Shown in pieces: positions 63,882 to 64,000 of a DNA stretch of 64,000 nucleotides; the first letter of the stretch is position 1; each line of letters begins with the position of its first letter. Under the pieces are notes generated by a model that saw nothing but the letters and a program-made list of their open reading frames with translations, was not told the origin of the DNA and made no database searches. Origin of the DNA: UBA10349 sp003485905 (GTDB lineage: Bacteria; Pseudomonadota; Gammaproteobacteria; Arenicellales; Arenicellaceae); NCBI GenBank assembly GCA_943787185.1, contig CALSLL010000006.1, forward strand, positions 217,084-281,083. The letters run 5' to 3'. The position numbers were made by a program, and so were the translations under genes.

Positions 63882-63951
63882 GAATTATACCAAAGGCATT
63901 TTAAGGGACTAACTAACGGGTAATACTGTGTTAGAAGGCGGTTGCTTGCAG

Positions 63952-63976
63952 TAAAAAAGGCCGCGTATAGCGGCCT
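63952..63976 (-). terminator. terminator of a leftward gene beyond the right edge
   Basis: On the minus strand AGGCCGC, 5-base loop TATAC, GCGGCCT, followed by TTTTTTAC: a GC-rich 7-bp stem with a six-T tail. It should end a transcript entering from the right of the window, upstream of the iscR promoter. Confidence 0.75.
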
Positions 63977-64000
63977 AGTATAAGTAAAGATGATGTCGAA

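Noticed and set aside
1..64000. CRISPR array, insertion sequence, prophage, toxin-antitoxin, tRNA or rRNA
   Set aside because: No regularly spaced repeats, transposase or integrase other than XerC, phage genes or cloverleaf-like sequence were recognised on reading both strands; short RNAs could still be missed without covariance models.

Overview
The window is ordinary, gene-dense chromosome around the replication origin of a gammaproteobacterium, probably a free-living marine lineage outside the well-studied orders. The evidence is gene order: rpmH-rnpA-yidD-yidC-mnmE, mnmG, rsmG-parA-parB-atpIBEFHAGDC, dnaA-dnaN-gyrB, dapF-DUF484-xerC, polA-DUF2782, gpsA-secB-rhodanese and envC-ctpA are all gammaproteobacterial neighbourhoods. 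Base composition is moderate to low in G+C and is visibly most AT-rich around dnaA-dnaN-gyrB. I saw no CRISPR array, prophage, insertion sequence, tRNA or rRNA, and no gene-free stretch longer than 300 bases.

Layout. 1-9400: 5' part of polA, DUF2782, a small secreted protein, an MscS channel, zapE, a gamma carbonic anhydrase, a GMP/IMP nucleotidase, cysQ, a small membrane protein and the dapF-DUF484-xerC operon. 9400-13600: soluble pyrophosphatase (ppa) divergent from a membrane ion-pumping pyrophosphatase (hppA), then a two-subunit 3-oxoacid CoA-transferase. 13600-22000: leftward genes for LemA and an M48 protease, a pirin pseudogene, an SGNH-hydrolase-like protein, an Atm1-type ABC exporter and a large GT-C-like membrane protein. 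22000-33100: the complete F-type ATP synthase operon with its own promoter, then parB-parA-rsmG-hisC. 33200-40970: genes that split the usual mnmE-mnmG-rsmG string (M13 peptidase, two lipoproteins, a membrane acyltransferase, a peroxiredoxin, an IalB-family protein) around mnmG. 40990-50200: leftward mnmE-yidC-yidD-rnpA-rpmH, rightward dnaA, a candidate oriC, dnaN, two parS sites where recF usually lies, and gyrB. 50200-58100: apaGH, mlaA, gpsA, secB, rhodanese, envC, ctpA and an AI-2E family permease. 58150-63830: a SUF iron-sulfur assembly operon (iscR-like regulator, sufBCDS, DUF59 protein).

The genes combine origin firing (DnaA boxes), origin segregation (ParAB and parS), energy coupling (ATP synthase, PPases), translation-related RNA modification and processing (MnmE/MnmG, RsmG, RnpA) and Fe-S assembly. 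I found no convincing new biological system. The most notable observations are: (1) three SUF-operon genes (the iscR-like regulator, sufB and the DUF59 gene) each carry a single-base frameshift, with the missing C-termini readable in another frame; (2) the pirin gene has two in-frame nonsense codons at positions where the family has Gln/Glu; (3) the conserved N-termini of Ppa and RnpA begin at ATA codons with no good ATG/GTG/TTG start; (4) recF is absent and two parS palindromes occupy its place; (5) the ppa/hppA intergenic region has two perfect palindromic elements.
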